Below, piece after piece: positions 18,205 to 26,267 of a DNA stretch of 34,031 nucleotides (positions within the stretch are counted from its first letter, which is position 1; each line of letters begins with the position of its first letter). A program made the position numbers and the translations under genes. Origin of the DNA: Crocinitomix sp. (lineage in GTDB: Bacteria; Bacteroidota; Bacteroidia; Flavobacteriales_D; Crocinitomicaceae). The notes beneath the pieces are model-generated. The model made no database searches. It was not told the origin of the DNA and saw only the letters and a list, made by a program, of their open reading frames with translations. The stretch covers positions 1-34,031 of the forward strand of contig WTCE01000096.1 in assembly GCA_013138735.1 (NCBI GenBank), read 5' to 3'.

Positions 18205-18760
18205 ATATTATCAATTGCTCTCAGCAGGTCCCATTATTGGGTTTTTAATCTCGAAAAAGGCTGCTCCCAAAATAAAAATGGGCCTATTATCTTTTCTTGT
18301 TTTACTATTAATTCCTAGGCTTTGGGGTTACCAACTCAACTATTCAATTCTCAACTACATTGCCTATACATTGGTCATTGCTTTTTTATGGGATTTAATT
18401 TTTAGAAAAAAAAATAGGGCCAATTTCCAAACTAGTACCATTGTAACAAGTGTAGTTTTATTCCTTTTTCTATTCGTATCCGGATGCTTAACAAATCTTT
18501 TGGGTTCAACGACTCAAGAGGCCGCTTGGGAAAAGGACAAATATGAAATTCGCTATTATGAAAGTCGTGGATTTGCGGGCACAGGTCATCTAAAAATCTA
18601 CGATTTGCACCACAATATCCTATTCGGTCTGTACACCCGGAAATTGGACAGTAAGACAATCAGCAGTTTTGACACAACGAATACGCACCAATTAAACTAT
18701 ACCAAGCATCACGTAGTATTTGATAAACGTACCAATGAAATCTCAACCAATCATGACTAA
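18191..18760 (+). CDS. Membrane protein of unknown function
   Basis: About 189 residues from the Met at 18191 (an upstream in-frame ATG at 18167 would overlap the previous gene more deeply). Three to four membrane helices in the first 100 residues (for example LLSFLVLLLIP and VVLFLFLFVSGC) are followed by a soluble domain of about 85 residues with a strand-rich pattern (YEIRYYESRGFAGTGHLKIY). No family recognised. It overlaps both neighbours and so is probably translated from the same message. Confidence 0.6.
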   Translation: MMNFEYYQLLSAGPIIGFLISKKAAPKIKMGLLSFLVLLLIPRLWGYQLNYSILNYIAYTLVIAFLWDLIFRKKNRANFQTSTIVTSVVLFLFLFVSGCLTNLLGSTTQEAAWEKDKYEIRYYESRGFAGTGHLKIYDLHHNILFGLYTRKLDSKTISSFDTTNTHQLNYTKHHVVFDKRTNEISTNHD

Positions 18761-19022
18761 AAAAGAGCAATACCGACTTTATTTCCTTGTTTTTTCAGGA
18801 TCATTATACTACCTCATGTTATTTCTGATTCCAACAGAAGCTGGTATGGGCGAAATGTTAGCAATGCTTTTTGCTTCAATTACTTTAGCTGCCTCATTGA
18901 TGAGCGCCGCACTTTATTTCATCCTATTAAAAAAGACAACCTATGTTTTTCTAACGGAACTTTTTTCAATGATTGGGGTTGGATTGATTGCTTTGACCTT
19001 GTTTACTTTTCCTTATGGGTAG
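18753..19022 (+). CDS. Small three-helix membrane protein
   Basis: 90 residues from the ATG at 18753, which overlaps the preceding stop by eight bases; the longer reading from 18720 would overlap more. Three hydrophobic helices (about 9-28, 32-55, 61-87) follow a basic start (MTKKEQYRLY). It closes the plus-strand run and converges on the next gene with an 11-base gap. Function unknown. Confidence 0.55.
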   Translation: MTKKEQYRLYFLVFSGSLYYLMLFLIPTEAGMGEMLAMLFASITLAASLMSAALYFILLKKTTYVFLTELFSMIGVGLIALTLFTFPYG

Positions 19023-19033
19023 GTTCTAGCTTA

Positions 19034-19450
19034 TCACACAGCAAACCTAAACCAACCTCCTTCTAAATGCTCTAGATATGTAAGGTGTAAACGGTTACCA
19101 TTGCCTTGGATCAATGAAGGTTTTTTAATCTCCTCCTTTGAAAACTCCCCATAGATAAACCCCCACCCTTTACCTACTACACCGTATCCACAAAAAAACA
19201 CTTTATGCTGGTGTAAGTTTCGAAATTCTAAAAATCCAACAACCTCCATTTCTTCTATTATAGAAACAGGAACTGTATCTGGCGCATCTTCTGTGTCGAA
19301 TCCTATTGCTTCTGGATTTGCTAGAAAGTAGGAAACTATGGATTGAAACTTGGCTTCATCAAATTCAATAGAATGAGGGTCAGGTCCTGTTTGCATTGAC
19401 GGAAAGCATGAAACAAGAAAAAAGAATGGTATCAATAGTAAATGTTTCAT
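19034..19450 (-). CDS. Small lipoprotein, unknown function
   Basis: 138 residues with a typical lipoprotein signal (MKHLLLIPFFFLVSC, lipidation at Cys15) and a mixed strand-helix domain containing GYGVVGKGWGFIYGEF. No known family recognised. It is the last gene of a closely spaced minus-strand series, 26 bases after the preceding stop. Confidence 0.75.
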   Translation of the reverse strand: MKHLLLIPFFFLVSCFPSMQTGPDPHSIEFDEAKFQSIVSYFLANPEAIGFDTEDAPDTVPVSIIEEMEVVGFLEFRNLHQHKVFFCGYGVVGKGWGFIYGEFSKEEIKKPSLIQGNGNRLHLTYLEHLEGGWFRFAV

Positions 19451-19476
19451 ATTAATCTTTTCCTTATGGGCGATTC

Positions 19477-20058
19477 TTATAACCGATACTTCAACCCTGC
19501 CCCATTATCACTCAATTGAACTTTATCCCAAAAGCCATCCAATTTATTTTTGCGGTGTATTGAATGCAATATTACACCTGCCGCATCAAAGAAAAGTAAA
19601 AAGCCCCCTTGCATAATAAGGGAATTTCCCCAACCGCGATATCTGTGATAATTATCAACATCCAACAATGCTCTTTGCTTCAAATAAAAACCTCCTGTCA
19701 TGTAAAACACGTCCAAAGCTGAATTGAATAAAAATATCTTTTCTGTTTTATTCTGCGCCTTCCAAGTAGTTGCCAACGAAAATCCATTTGGATCGGTTTT
19801 TCTTGCTTTAAAATAACCGGGCAATGCAAACGCTAAATTCACGCCGTTCCACATCACATTCATTTGGTGAAAATATTTGGCTTCGTTTTCGGTTGTTGCC
19901 CAACCAACGCTGCTCACGCCAATATTTGCCACCGACCATGAAGCATATCCAAGCATTAAATTCTCACTCAACTTTAGCCGTTCTTGATTATAAACATCTA
20001 AATTTTGCCCGAAAGAAAAAATTGGCAAAAACAATAATAGCAATATTAATAAACGCAT
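19477..20058 (-). CDS. Uncharacterised exported/membrane protein
   Basis: 193 residues. The N-terminus (MRLLILLLLFLPIFSFGQ) is a good signal peptide, followed by YNQERLKLSENLMLGYASWSV-type residues and three to four hydrophobic stretches that read as membrane helices. I recall similar unannotated proteins in Bacteroidota; no function known. It sits 14 bases downstream of the phosphoesterase-like gene in the same direction. Confidence 0.8.
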   Translation of the reverse strand: MRLLILLLLFLPIFSFGQNLDVYNQERLKLSENLMLGYASWSVANIGVSSVGWATTENEAKYFHQMNVMWNGVNLAFALPGYFKARKTDPNGFSLATTWKAQNKTEKIFLFNSALDVFYMTGGFYLKQRALLDVDNYHRYRGWGNSLIMQGGFLLFFDAAGVILHSIHRKNKLDGFWDKVQLSDNGAGLKYRL

Positions 20059-20072
20059 AAAATCTTATCAAT

Positions 20073-20915
20073 TTAGTAATCATCAATTTCTCCCAAATCC
20101 GCCTCCTGTAAACTTACAATTCGAAACTCTACCGTTTTATCATTTAACACATCTATGATTAAGTAATTATCTGCAACTCCACCTCCCATGCCACTTGCCA
20201 CATACGTAATATTGTCCATAGGCTCATGAAAAATAGACATTCCCCAATCAAACGCGCCAACATCACCTGAAAAAATATAGGTAGGTTTATTGGTTTCCTC
20301 TAATGCAGGCAAAACCTCCGATTTAAAATTAATCGCATCAGTTTTCCCCTCAAACGAATTGGGCGAAAGATGCATATAATCAATGTAAATAGCTTGATGA
20401 ACAAATACAAAAATATTTTCAATCCAATCTTGATTTCTCTCGACCAAATTCTGAAAAAATGTGATTTGATTTTTACTAATCACCCAGCCGTCAACTTGCA
20501 CTTCTGGTATTAAAAAAAGATCATTTTCTAAAAAGAAATACCGACCAATTGGACCATATCGCTCAGTATACAAGTCATAGTCTTTCAAATCATGATTCCC
20601 TGGCGCAAAGTCCAAAGGCATTTTCAAACCCTCCAAGTCTTTATCCACTTGAGTCCAGGATTCTTCGTTTGGGTTTTTCACGATATCACCAGTTAAAAAA
20701 CCGTGCACCATTAATTCATCTGAATTTAAGTCATCAAAAGTTTCTAAAAAGGGGGAATAAAGTCGTGGCGATTCTTCAAGAGGAGAACCATAAACATGAC
20801 CCGCTACAAAAAACGAATAGGAACGTTGCTTTGAATAAATCCAAAAACCGATAACAAGCAACAATAAAACTAGGCCTAAGCCTATTATCTTCGTTCGTTT
20901 ATTGCTTAAAAACAC
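20073..20915 (-). CDS. Metallophosphoesterase-like protein with altered metal site
   Basis: 280 residues with an N-terminal membrane anchor (about 9-26), so the domain faces the periplasm. Calcineurin-like motifs can be followed: AGHVYG (38-43) where DxH is usual, TGDIV (75-79), APGNHDL (104-110), FVHQAIY (171-177) and SGDVGAFDWG (216-225) where GHxH is usual. GD, GNHD and the middle His are kept, while the first Asp and the last His pair are not, so metal binding is probably different or partial. It starts with GTG at 20915; a stop lies in frame just upstream and there is no ATG alternative near the anchor. It begins nine bases after the peptidase gene stop. Substrate unknown. Confidence 0.82.
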   Translation of the reverse strand: MFLSNKRTKIIGLGLVLLLLVIGFWIYSKQRSYSFFVAGHVYGSPLEESPRLYSPFLETFDDLNSDELMVHGFLTGDIVKNPNEESWTQVDKDLEGLKMPLDFAPGNHDLKDYDLYTERYGPIGRYFFLENDLFLIPEVQVDGWVISKNQITFFQNLVERNQDWIENIFVFVHQAIYIDYMHLSPNSFEGKTDAINFKSEVLPALEETNKPTYIFSGDVGAFDWGMSIFHEPMDNITYVASGMGGGVADNYLIIDVLNDKTVEFRIVSLQEADLGEIDDY

Positions 20916-20924
20916 GGTCTTTTA

Positions 20925-21971
20925 TTATTTAAATGACCAATCGTAATCTCCCAAATCTTCTAAACAAGCCGTCAATAAATCAATCGATCCTTGAATATCA
21001 TCCTTGTCTGCCATTTCAATGACTTGATGCAAGTGACGTGTTGGAATAGAAACCGCACCAGCAATTGAACCACCCTGCGTCATTCTTTGAATTCCTGCAG
21101 TATCAGTTCCTCCAGCAGTTAAGATTTCTGGTTGCCATTTAATTTTATTCTTATCAGCCGTTTGCTTCATAAAATCAACCATTCTATAATCACAAATGGT
21201 CATAGCATCCATAATTTTAATGGCTGTTCCTTCACCAAGTCGCGTAATTTTTTCATGCTCGGCAGCACCTGGTAAATCAAATGCAATAGTCGTATCCAAG
21301 CCAAACCCAAAATCAGGATCCACTTTTAAAGCGGACACATTTGCGCCACGAATTCCAACCTCTTCTTGCACAGTAAACACCCCGTACACATCATAAGGCA
21401 CTTCCTTATCCTTCAAGTTCCGCAAAGTCTCAATCAAAATAAAAACCGCCAAACGATTATCTAAAGATTTAGAATTAACACAGTTTCCCATTTGAATAAA
21501 CTCACGTTCACGTGTAATCGGGTCGCCAATTTTAATCACGGCTTCAACTTCCTCTTTTGAAAGTCCTGTATCAATAAAATAATCTGAAATTTTAGCAATT
21601 TTAGTTCTTTCCTCAGGCGTCATTACATGAATGGGTTTTGAAGCCATTACACCAATCACATCTTCCTTTCCATGAATAATAACACGTTGAGCCGTTAATG
21701 TCTTCGGATCAAATCCGCCCAATGTATGAAAACGAATAAACCCTTTGTCATCAATATGCGTTACAATGAAACCGATTTCGTCCATGTGTGCGCCAATCAT
21801 AGCTCTTTTTCCTTCTTTCCCTCTTTTTATGGCGTAAACATTGCCCATATTATCCACCTCTACTTCGTCTACCAAAGGTGTTACTTCTTTAATGACTAAT
21901 TCACGTACTTTTTGCTCAAACCCAGGAGCACCTGGCGTTTTACATATCTTTGCTAATAAATCAATATTCAT
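20925..21971 (-). CDS. M42 family metallo-aminopeptidase
   Basis: 348 residues, a cytoplasmic dizinc aminopeptidase of the TET/glutamyl-aminopeptidase/FrvX family that trims short peptides, normally as a large oligomer. Visible metal and catalytic residues are His62 (GAHMDEIGF), Asp171 (KSLDNR), Glu203-Glu204 (TVQEEVG), Asp226 (GLDTT) and His315 (IPTRHLH), with GGTDTA at 287-292. All are in place, so activity is expected. Two bases separate it from the small membrane protein upstream and nine from the phosphoesterase-like gene downstream. Members of this family were also called endoglucanases in older annotation; the residues support a peptidase. Confidence 0.95.
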   Translation of the reverse strand: MNIDLLAKICKTPGAPGFEQKVRELVIKEVTPLVDEVEVDNMGNVYAIKRGKEGKRAMIGAHMDEIGFIVTHIDDKGFIRFHTLGGFDPKTLTAQRVIIHGKEDVIGVMASKPIHVMTPEERTKIAKISDYFIDTGLSKEEVEAVIKIGDPITREREFIQMGNCVNSKSLDNRLAVFILIETLRNLKDKEVPYDVYGVFTVQEEVGIRGANVSALKVDPDFGFGLDTTIAFDLPGAAEHEKITRLGEGTAIKIMDAMTICDYRMVDFMKQTADKNKIKWQPEILTAGGTDTAGIQRMTQGGSIAGAVSIPTRHLHQVIEMADKDDIQGSIDLLTACLEDLGDYDWSFK

Positions 21972-21973
21972 TT

Positions 21974-22291
21974 TTAATCTTTTTTAGGTTCTGAATTTTG
22001 TGCTGGTTGATTCGTTGTTGCTACGCGATATCCAATCATGATTGGAAGTCCTAATAAACAAACAACTAATAATAATATCCCTTTTAAGGTTGGCCCAACA
22101 GAGGTTAAGCGATCCAAGGAAACACTTTCTGGCAAAGCGCTTCTATCTAAAAAAGCTTTTAACGAGACATCAATAGGATAAGTAGATGTTGTCTCCACAA
22201 TTTCTGCCTCAAAAATGGCCGCATCATAGAAATAAAAAAAAGCAGTAAATAGTAATACTGCCACTGCCGAATATCCAATTATCTTATTCAT
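21974..22291 (-). CDS. Small two-helix membrane protein
   Basis: 105 residues with membrane helices at about 5-23 and 70-90 and an intervening loop of 45 residues, with a polar tail. No family recognised. It precedes the M42 peptidase with a two-base gap and so should be co-translated with it. It has its own probable promoter upstream, making it the likely first gene of this operon. Confidence 0.65.
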   Translation of the reverse strand: MNKIIGYSAVAVLLFTAFFYFYDAAIFEAEIVETTSTYPIDVSLKAFLDRSALPESVSLDRLTSVGPTLKGILLLVVCLLGLPIMIGYRVATTNQPAQNSEPKKD

Positions 22292-22325
22292 ATATTTTGT
22301 AAATTCCCGATCATATTATTGGCAA

Positions 22326-22360
22326 TAAAGATAGTAACCTGAGCTCGATTATTCGTCAAA
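22326..22360 (-). promoter_or_regulatory. Possible promoter of the M42 peptidase operon
   Basis: On the minus strand, TTTG (plus 22357-22360), 23 bases, TATCTTTA (plus 22326-22333), one mismatch from TAnnTTTG, 34 bases before the ATG at 22291. Confidence 0.35.
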
Positions 22361-22368
22361 TAAACTTT

Positions 22369-23355
22369 TTATTGATTATTGTGTTGACCACCTTCTCTCC
22401 TATTCGTGTTTTGCTCGAGCAGCCGCGCACTTAAATTGTAAAAATCAGCTTCCTTTCCATACCCTTTTTCTTGCCAGAATTGGGCTAGATTTTTATAACG
22501 GTAAATTTCATCAATACCTAAGCCCTGAGAAACTTTCAATAAATCAAGCGGGCAAAGGTAAACTGGCTTAGCGTCTGTCTCATCTAGATGGTTAGAACCA
22601 TTCATGACACACTCATAATCAACACAATGTGTGATGCCGAAAATATGACCCAATTCGTGAGAAGCTACTTTTAAGGTTCGCTTTAAACATAAATCAAATT
22701 GAGTTGAATCTAGGTCCGGAAATCCAAATCTTGCAATGGAATAGATACCAACCTTCCCGCCTACTCTCCCTTGTCCAAACACAAAATTGTATTGGTCACT
22801 CGGATATAAATCATAAGCCGTAAACCCCATATATGCTCGCGCATCATCTGGTATATTTGGTGTCAAAATTTCATCCATGATATAGGTCGTTTGCAACTGC
22901 TCTGTTCCATCAACACTTAAGCGTCTGTTTTCTGCAGGAACTTCATCCGCTGAAACAGCATCCATTATGGCAACATCCACACTGTAAAACACCTTAAGAT
23001 ATTCAGCCGTAATTGTTATAATTTCCGTTTGTTTAACCGTAAACGCTCCTATTGGTTGAATGTATATTTTGTTTCTTTTTTTTTCCAAAATATTGGGGTA
23101 AACATATAAAAATTCATGCGGAAATTGTTGTGCTTCTTGATTGTGAAATAACCATTCGCCTGGAATAGGGTTGGATTTTAAATGCTGAACAGTATCTAAG
23201 CTACTTTCCAAATATCTCAAGTGATCTTTTAATTCTTTTGGGATGACAGCGACTTCTTGATCTGGTTTATTTTCCGACTTGAATAATTGCGAAACGCCAA
23301 TTCCTATTATCAATCCAAGAACTAGCAGTAGGCTATATGAGATCCACTTTTTCAT
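22369..23355 (-). CDS. Membrane-anchored archaemetzincin-like metalloprotease
   Basis: 328 residues. An N-terminal hydrophobic segment (5-24) works as an anchor or signal peptide. The zinc motif HELGHIFGITHC (233-244) followed by Cys249, Met251 and Cys268 matches the archaemetzincin signature HExxHxxGxxHC-x4-C-x-M...C. The expected fourth Cys of the closing CxxC is Asp271 instead, and the Met-to-Cys spacing is one residue short of the usual 17. Glu234 is the catalytic base. Archaemetzincins are usually soluble and intracellular, so an exported member of this length is unusual. It starts 37 bases after the thioredoxin-like lipoprotein stop, perhaps in one transcript. Proteolysis outside the cytoplasm is inferred. 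Confidence 0.88.
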   Translation of the reverse strand: MKKWISYSLLLVLGLIIGIGVSQLFKSENKPDQEVAVIPKELKDHLRYLESSLDTVQHLKSNPIPGEWLFHNQEAQQFPHEFLYVYPNILEKKRNKIYIQPIGAFTVKQTEIITITAEYLKVFYSVDVAIMDAVSADEVPAENRRLSVDGTEQLQTTYIMDEILTPNIPDDARAYMGFTAYDLYPSDQYNFVFGQGRVGGKVGIYSIARFGFPDLDSTQFDLCLKRTLKVASHELGHIFGITHCVDYECVMNGSNHLDETDAKPVYLCPLDLLKVSQGLGIDEIYRYKNLAQFWQEKGYGKEADFYNLSARLLEQNTNRREGGQHNNQ

Positions 23356-23392
23356 TCTTTAAATTTAGGAAATTATAGTTTGTACTTGCTCC

Positions 23393-24445
23393 TTAATTTG
23401 ATTTTTTGAAATTTGACAAGCCTTCTTCTAGCCAAGCACGATATAACTCAGCACTGCCATGACTTCTGATAGTCGCTATATCCTCGACTAGAGATTCATT
23501 GTTATAATTTATAATGTCAAATATGGGTTGAGTTTCTATTCCGTATCTTTCAATTTCATAATTTGTCCAATATTCTCCATAAGTTCTCACGGAATCATAA
23601 TCCCTTAAATTTGTTATCACAGAACGATCATCCAAAAAAAGAGACACGATAAGAAATTCATCTCTCAAAATTGGATAGACGAGAGAGTCTGGCCAAATAT
23701 CAAATTCAAACTTGTCATAACCGACACAATTATACCCTGTAAAATAGAGCAACACAGGCTTATTATCCCATGCGCTATATGCTAAAGCTTTTTTAAAATC
23801 GACATTGCTTAGAACTTTGTACTCATCAAATTCCAATGTATCGTTTGTAGCATCATCATATTGCGACTGCTGTTTATTTTTCTTTTCAAAATTCAGAAGT
23901 CCTTCATGAAGCCATTGCTCAAATGAAACCGGCGAAGAACTGCTATAGTTCATTCGTTTACTCACTAATGATTCGTTATCAAAATTCACAATATCGCAAA
24001 ACGGAGTTTCGAATACACCATAACGTTCAGTTTGATAGGACTTCCACATTTCAGATTTTGGCTCTATGACAGTATCACCGGTAGCTTTAATAAGTCTATA
24101 AGTCGACCGATCATCTGACTTAATCTCAAATATTGTGAATTGATTTTTTAAGATTGTAAGAACTACTTGGTTGGATAAAATTCGATCTTCAAAATAACGA
24201 GAATTTACACTTCCATCTGCTGTATAATAAACGAAAACTGGACGATTATCGACTTTGGTACTGCGCAAATCGAAATTCTCGAGTTTCCAAGGGTCATCAA
24301 TTATAGTAATATCTAGATCTTTATACTTTTGGGTTTCTTCTAGAATAGTAATGTTCTCCGAATCAGATATCGAAGAATTAGTTTCACCGCAACCGAAAAA
24401 AATTCCGGTTGCAATGAAACAAATTAAATAATGTTTAATTTTCAC
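23393..24445 (-). CDS. Lipoprotein with two degenerate thioredoxin-like domains
   Basis: 350 residues. A lipobox IFFGC gives Cys19 lipidation. Two related halves follow, about 45-190 and 205-350. Each carries a RPVFVYYT or KPVLLYFT strand, an active-site-like stretch, an IFEIKSDDRS or VSLFLDDRS strand, a WKSYQTERYG or WTNYEIERYG segment before the cis-proline strand (TPFCDI, QPIFDI), and an EQWLHEGLLNF or RAWLEEGLSNF end. This is the pattern of the thioredoxin-like domain found at the C-terminus of DsbD proteins in Bacteroidota. The CXXC is gone: Ser79-Val-Asn-Ser82 in the first half, Cys240-Val-Gly-Tyr243 in the second. It is therefore not an ordinary disulfide reductase; a binding or chaperone role is possible. 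Confidence 0.82.
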   Translation of the reverse strand: MKIKHYLICFIATGIFFGCGETNSSISDSENITILEETQKYKDLDITIIDDPWKLENFDLRSTKVDNRPVFVYYTADGSVNSRYFEDRILSNQVVLTILKNQFTIFEIKSDDRSTYRLIKATGDTVIEPKSEMWKSYQTERYGVFETPFCDIVNFDNESLVSKRMNYSSSSPVSFEQWLHEGLLNFEKKNKQQSQYDDATNDTLEFDEYKVLSNVDFKKALAYSAWDNKPVLLYFTGYNCVGYDKFEFDIWPDSLVYPILRDEFLIVSLFLDDRSVITNLRDYDSVRTYGEYWTNYEIERYGIETQPIFDIINYNNESLVEDIATIRSHGSAELYRAWLEEGLSNFKKSN

Positions 24446-24491
24446 TTGCTATTTAATATCGTGTGTTTGAAATAGAAAATTCGAGTTCAAG

Positions 24492-24550
24492 GCTTGTGCA
24501 GTCCATAAATTGTGCGTTTACTTTTGTAAACAATCAATTTATGGGCAAGC
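24492..24550. repeat. Long interrupted inverted repeat
   Basis: Three nested arm pairs share one axis: GCTTG/CAAGC (24492-24496, 24546-24550), CCATAAATTG/CAATTTATGG (24503-24512, 24535-24544) and GTTTAC/GTAAAC (24516-24521, 24526-24531). It lies between the bacilliredoxin stop and the lipoprotein start. No T-run follows directly on either strand, so it is not a standard terminator. Confidence 0.7.
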
Positions 24551-24586
24551 GTAACGCAGAAATCGGATTTTTTAGTCAAACACTAA

Positions 24587-24997
24587 CTAGCAGTACTCGT
24601 CAAAAGCCATAGCCAAGTTTTCAGCAATCATTTCAGCTGATCTTCCTTCGATATGATGTCTTTCAATAAAGTGAACCAAAGTTCCGTCTTTAAACAAAGC
24701 GATTGATGGAGAAGATGCAGGGTAAGGCAAGGTATATTTTCTTGCTTGATTCACCGCTTCACCATCTACACCAGCAAAAACAGTTACCATACTACTTGGT
24801 AATTTATTGTGTTTTGTCGATAAAATAACTCCTGGACGCATAGTCCCAGCAGCACAGCCACAAACTGAATTAATCACACACAACGTTGTGCCTTCTGCAC
24901 TGATTGCTCCGTCAACAGCTTCTGCTGATTCTAAACTTGTAAATCCCGCTTCAACCAATTGGCCTTTCATGGGACTTGTTAATTCTACTGGATACAT
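24587..24997 (-). CDS. Bacilliredoxin, BrxA/BrxB family
   Basis: 136 residues from the ATG at 24997 (MYPVELTSPM, the usual start of the family; an in-frame extension to 25045 has no support). The thioredoxin-like protein carries the Cys46-Gly-Cys48 motif in SVCGCAAG and the typical RPG and C-terminal FDEYC endings. In Firmicutes this family removes bacillithiol from S-bacillithiolated proteins; it also occurs in Bacteroidota, some of which make bacillithiol. A cytoplasmic role in thiol repair after oxidation is expected. It appears monocistronic. Confidence 0.95.
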   Translation of the reverse strand: MYPVELTSPMKGQLVEAGFTSLESAEAVDGAISAEGTTLCVINSVCGCAAGTMRPGVILSTKHNKLPSSMVTVFAGVDGEAVNQARKYTLPYPASSPSIALFKDGTLVHFIERHHIEGRSAEMIAENLAMAFDEYC

Positions 24998-25040
24998 TCT
25001 TTTATATTTTAATTTAATAATTAATCTTAAAGCCTCTTGG

Positions 25041-25061
25041 ATCAAAACTTTCTATTTTGAT
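25041..25061. promoter_or_regulatory. Inverted repeat upstream of the bacilliredoxin gene
   Basis: ATCAAAA (25041-25047) and TTTTGAT (25055-25061) form a perfect 7-7-7 inverted repeat 44 bases upstream of the bacilliredoxin ATG. It shares the pattern TCAAA-N9-TTTGA with the repeat at 13294-13314, so it could be an operator. Confidence 0.35.
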
Positions 25062-25174
25062 AACAAGAAACGCTTAACAAAGTTGCACATAATTTAGCGA
25101 AGTCTTTTTGTTTGGACTCAGAATTTCAACACATTATCCTATTTTCACTATAAAATAGTCGTTTAAACACGCAA

Positions 25175-26206
25175 TCAGTTGTGAAATCGTTCAATATTCA
25201 CCTCTGGATCTAAGGCATCATCATTAAACACATGGTTGAGTAATTGATTGGCATAATACGGTGCAATCATCACTCCTTTTGCACCAAGCCCATTAAAAAC
25301 TATTGCATTTTTTTGAGTAGAATGAATCCCAAGCAAAGGCCTGCGGTCTTTAACATTTGGACGAATACCTGCTAAATGGGCAACAATTTTATAATCAAAA
25401 TTTGTAAAAGCGGCCAACCTTTCTACCAAATTTTGTTTCCCCTCTTCAGTAGTAATTGGTTTGTCGAGTTCCCAATTATAAGTAGCCCCTACATTATATT
25501 TATTGCCTTCAACATGTGTGAGAAACATATTTCTATTGAGGGTATGCAAAAATTTAAGATCGGAAGTTTCAATCATTAATGTTTCACCATGCGTTGGTTT
25601 AAAAGGCAAATCCGAAAAAAGTGGGTTTTGTTTGACCCCCATCCCTTCACAAAAGAAAAACCGAGCAGAATCATTGATCGTATTGTAATCAAATACCTCA
25701 TCATAAAATTCGAGGCCTTTTTCAAGAAAAAATGCTTTTGAGGCGTCCAAAAACTTATTCGTATCCAGGTTCCCAAATGTATTTACTTTACCGATCCCAA
25801 AAGGATAATTAACGAATTTTTCATCCGGTAATTCTTCCTTATTTGGCGTTGTCAAATAAGCACTAAATCGATCATCACCTTCTTTTGAATTCCAATTATT
25901 CTCCTCTTCTATGGAAGCAAAAACACGATAAATACTTTTATGTGAAATTAATTTCACACTCAATTCCTGCTCAATTCTCGTATAAAATTTTTGAGCGGCT
26001 GGCAGTAATAAATCAGCATTCCAACTTTTGGTTAGGCGTTTAAAGACGATTGGGTTTACCATACCGGCAGCAACGCGGGTAGTATGATTTGACAACGAGT
26101 CAAAAACCGAAAACGTCCGATTTTCAAAATAAAGCTGCCAAGACAATACTGCCCCAGCTAATCCCCATCCAATAATTACGTTTTTGTTCTCCCTGTTGCC
26201 TTCCAT
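25175..26206 (-). CDS. FAD-dependent oxidoreductase of the D-amino-acid/glycine oxidase fold
   Basis: 343 residues. The FAD-binding GxGxxG is Gly13-Trp-Gly15-Leu-Ala-Gly18, followed by a second-strand acidic residue in FSVFDS. AAGMVNPIVFKRLTKSW (46-62) and the C-terminal AGIRPNVKDRRPLLGIH and FNGLGAKGVMIAPYYA stretches are typical of the DAO superfamily, related to the oxidase half of MnmC. I recall close relatives as common single genes in Flavobacteria. The substrate is unknown. It lies 61 bases after mvdD in the same direction but has its own consensus promoter in that gap, so it is probably a housekeeping neighbour rather than a graspetide tailoring enzyme. Confidence 0.88.
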   Translation of the reverse strand: MEGNRENKNVIIGWGLAGAVLSWQLYFENRTFSVFDSLSNHTTRVAAGMVNPIVFKRLTKSWNADLLLPAAQKFYTRIEQELSVKLISHKSIYRVFASIEEENNWNSKEGDDRFSAYLTTPNKEELPDEKFVNYPFGIGKVNTFGNLDTNKFLDASKAFFLEKGLEFYDEVFDYNTINDSARFFFCEGMGVKQNPLFSDLPFKPTHGETLMIETSDLKFLHTLNRNMFLTHVEGNKYNVGATYNWELDKPITTEEGKQNLVERLAAFTNFDYKIVAHLAGIRPNVKDRRPLLGIHSTQKNAIVFNGLGAKGVMIAPYYANQLLNHVFNDDALDPEVNIERFHN

Positions 26207-26233
26207 TATTTATTGTACCTTTTGTTCCAAGCA

Positions 26234-26265
26234 CAAAGGTAACAATCTCAATTAAGGGTATGCAA
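26234..26265 (-). promoter_or_regulatory. Promoter of the FAD oxidoreductase gene
   Basis: On the minus strand, TTG (plus 26263-26265), 21 bases, then TACCTTTG (plus 26234-26241), an exact Bacteroidota -33/-7 arrangement, 28 bases before the ATG. Confidence 0.55.
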
Positions 26266-26267
26266 TT

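Noticed and set aside
25175-26206. FAD oxidoreductase as a graspetide tailoring enzyme
   Set aside because: It follows mvdD closely, but an exact Bacteroidota promoter lies in the gap and similar genes occur alone in Flavobacteria as I recall them.
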